From: Mangrovimicrobium sp033283385
GTDB taxonomy: Bacteria > Pseudomonadota > Gammaproteobacteria > Pseudomonadales > Halieaceae
Direction of reading: 5' to 3'
DNA length: 64,000 bases
Assembly (NCBI GenBank): GCA_033283385.1
Contig: JAWMQQ010000002.1
Span: 496,001-560,000 of the forward strand
This document shows positions 63,853-64,000 of the stretch, piece by piece. Below the pieces are notes generated by a model. That model was given only the letters and a program-made list of their open reading frames with translations. It did no database searches and was not told the origin of the DNA. A program made the position numbers and the translations under genes. Position 1 is the stretch's first letter; each line of letters begins with the position of its first letter.

Positions 63853-64000
63853 ATGAACCAGAGTGACGAACAGCAGCGGGCTGTCGCAGGGCGGACCAGC
63901 CCCGGTTCCGGAATCGACTGGATAGATGACCTGACCATCCAGTGCGAGGGCGTAAAGCTGCAGCTGACGCCGGGACTGGCCCTGCAGAAGTCCAGCGCCG
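63853..64000 (+). CDS. Unknown protein, N-terminal 49 residues only
   Basis: Starts at ATG 63853 after AAGGAG and runs off the right edge. The visible part is polar and without a signal peptide (MNQSDEQQRAVAGRTSPG, then IDWIDDLTIQCEGVKLQL). No family can be assigned. It is probably cotranscribed with the PhyH enzyme upstream. Confidence 0.6.
   Translation, partial: MNQSDEQQRAVAGRTSPGSGIDWIDDLTIQCEGVKLQLTPGLALQKSSA

Overview
The window looks like a chromosomal segment of a high-GC gammaproteobacterium. The basis is a complete gspC-N type II secretion operon in the usual order, guaB-guaA, prfB with its programmed frameshift followed by lysS, and a Pil/Chp-type chemosensory cluster. Gene content and protein style would fit a marine Halieaceae/Cellvibrionales-type organism, but that placement is inference from memory, not a search. 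Many starts are GTG or TTG, genes are tightly packed, and no rRNA, tRNA, prophage, transposase or CRISPR array was seen. || Layout. 1-2.6 kb: a thiamine-binding-like protein overlapping a truncated kinase gene (minus strand), then a GAF protein with a ruined GGDEF motif, a beta carbonic anhydrase and a small membrane protein. 2.6-14.3 kb: gspCDEFGHIJKLMN. A tandem repeat plus a REP-type palindrome sits between gspI and the body of gspJ and appears to be translated as a 62-residue GspJ leader. 14.4-20 kb: an M24 aminopeptidase P, a sodium-dependent SNF-family transporter, cardiolipin synthase and a tyrosine phosphatase. || 20-34.3 kb: the most unusual block. A pseudo sigma-54 activator (degenerate GGDEF plus AAA+ lacking GAFTGA and Walker B) and an unknown protein lead into a Chp-like array: PilG-like receiver, PilI-like CheW, PilJ-like receptor, a separate Hpt protein matching the N-terminal half of ChpA, a CheA-REC hybrid with a long acidic linker, a second CheW-like protein and an unknown protein. 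No methyltransferase or methylesterase is present, so adaptation by methylation is not encoded here. || 34.3-42 kb: two unknown proteins (one with a strong promoter and structured 5' leader), a GGDEF-EAL protein, an HtrA-family protease with HtpX, a DnaJ-domain membrane protein and a VWA-like protein. 42-49.4 kb: msrA, rsmE, rimO, a DUF2244-like protein, a two-domain sulfurtransferase, prfB and lysS. REP-type repeats directly abut the stop codons of msrA and prfB. || 49.5-54.2 kb: a lipoprotein, a histidine kinase, a receiver and a REC-nucleotide cyclase, divergent from a CRP/FNR regulator; together they look like a cyclic-nucleotide signalling module. 54.3-58.8 kb: xseA, guaB and guaA, with a strong intrinsic-terminator structure between guaB and guaA. 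58.8-64 kb: an accessory-looking cluster of two PhyH-type dioxygenases, a hexapeptide acyltransferase, a sulfotransferase and an integral membrane acyltransferase, plausibly for decorating a surface glycan or lipid.
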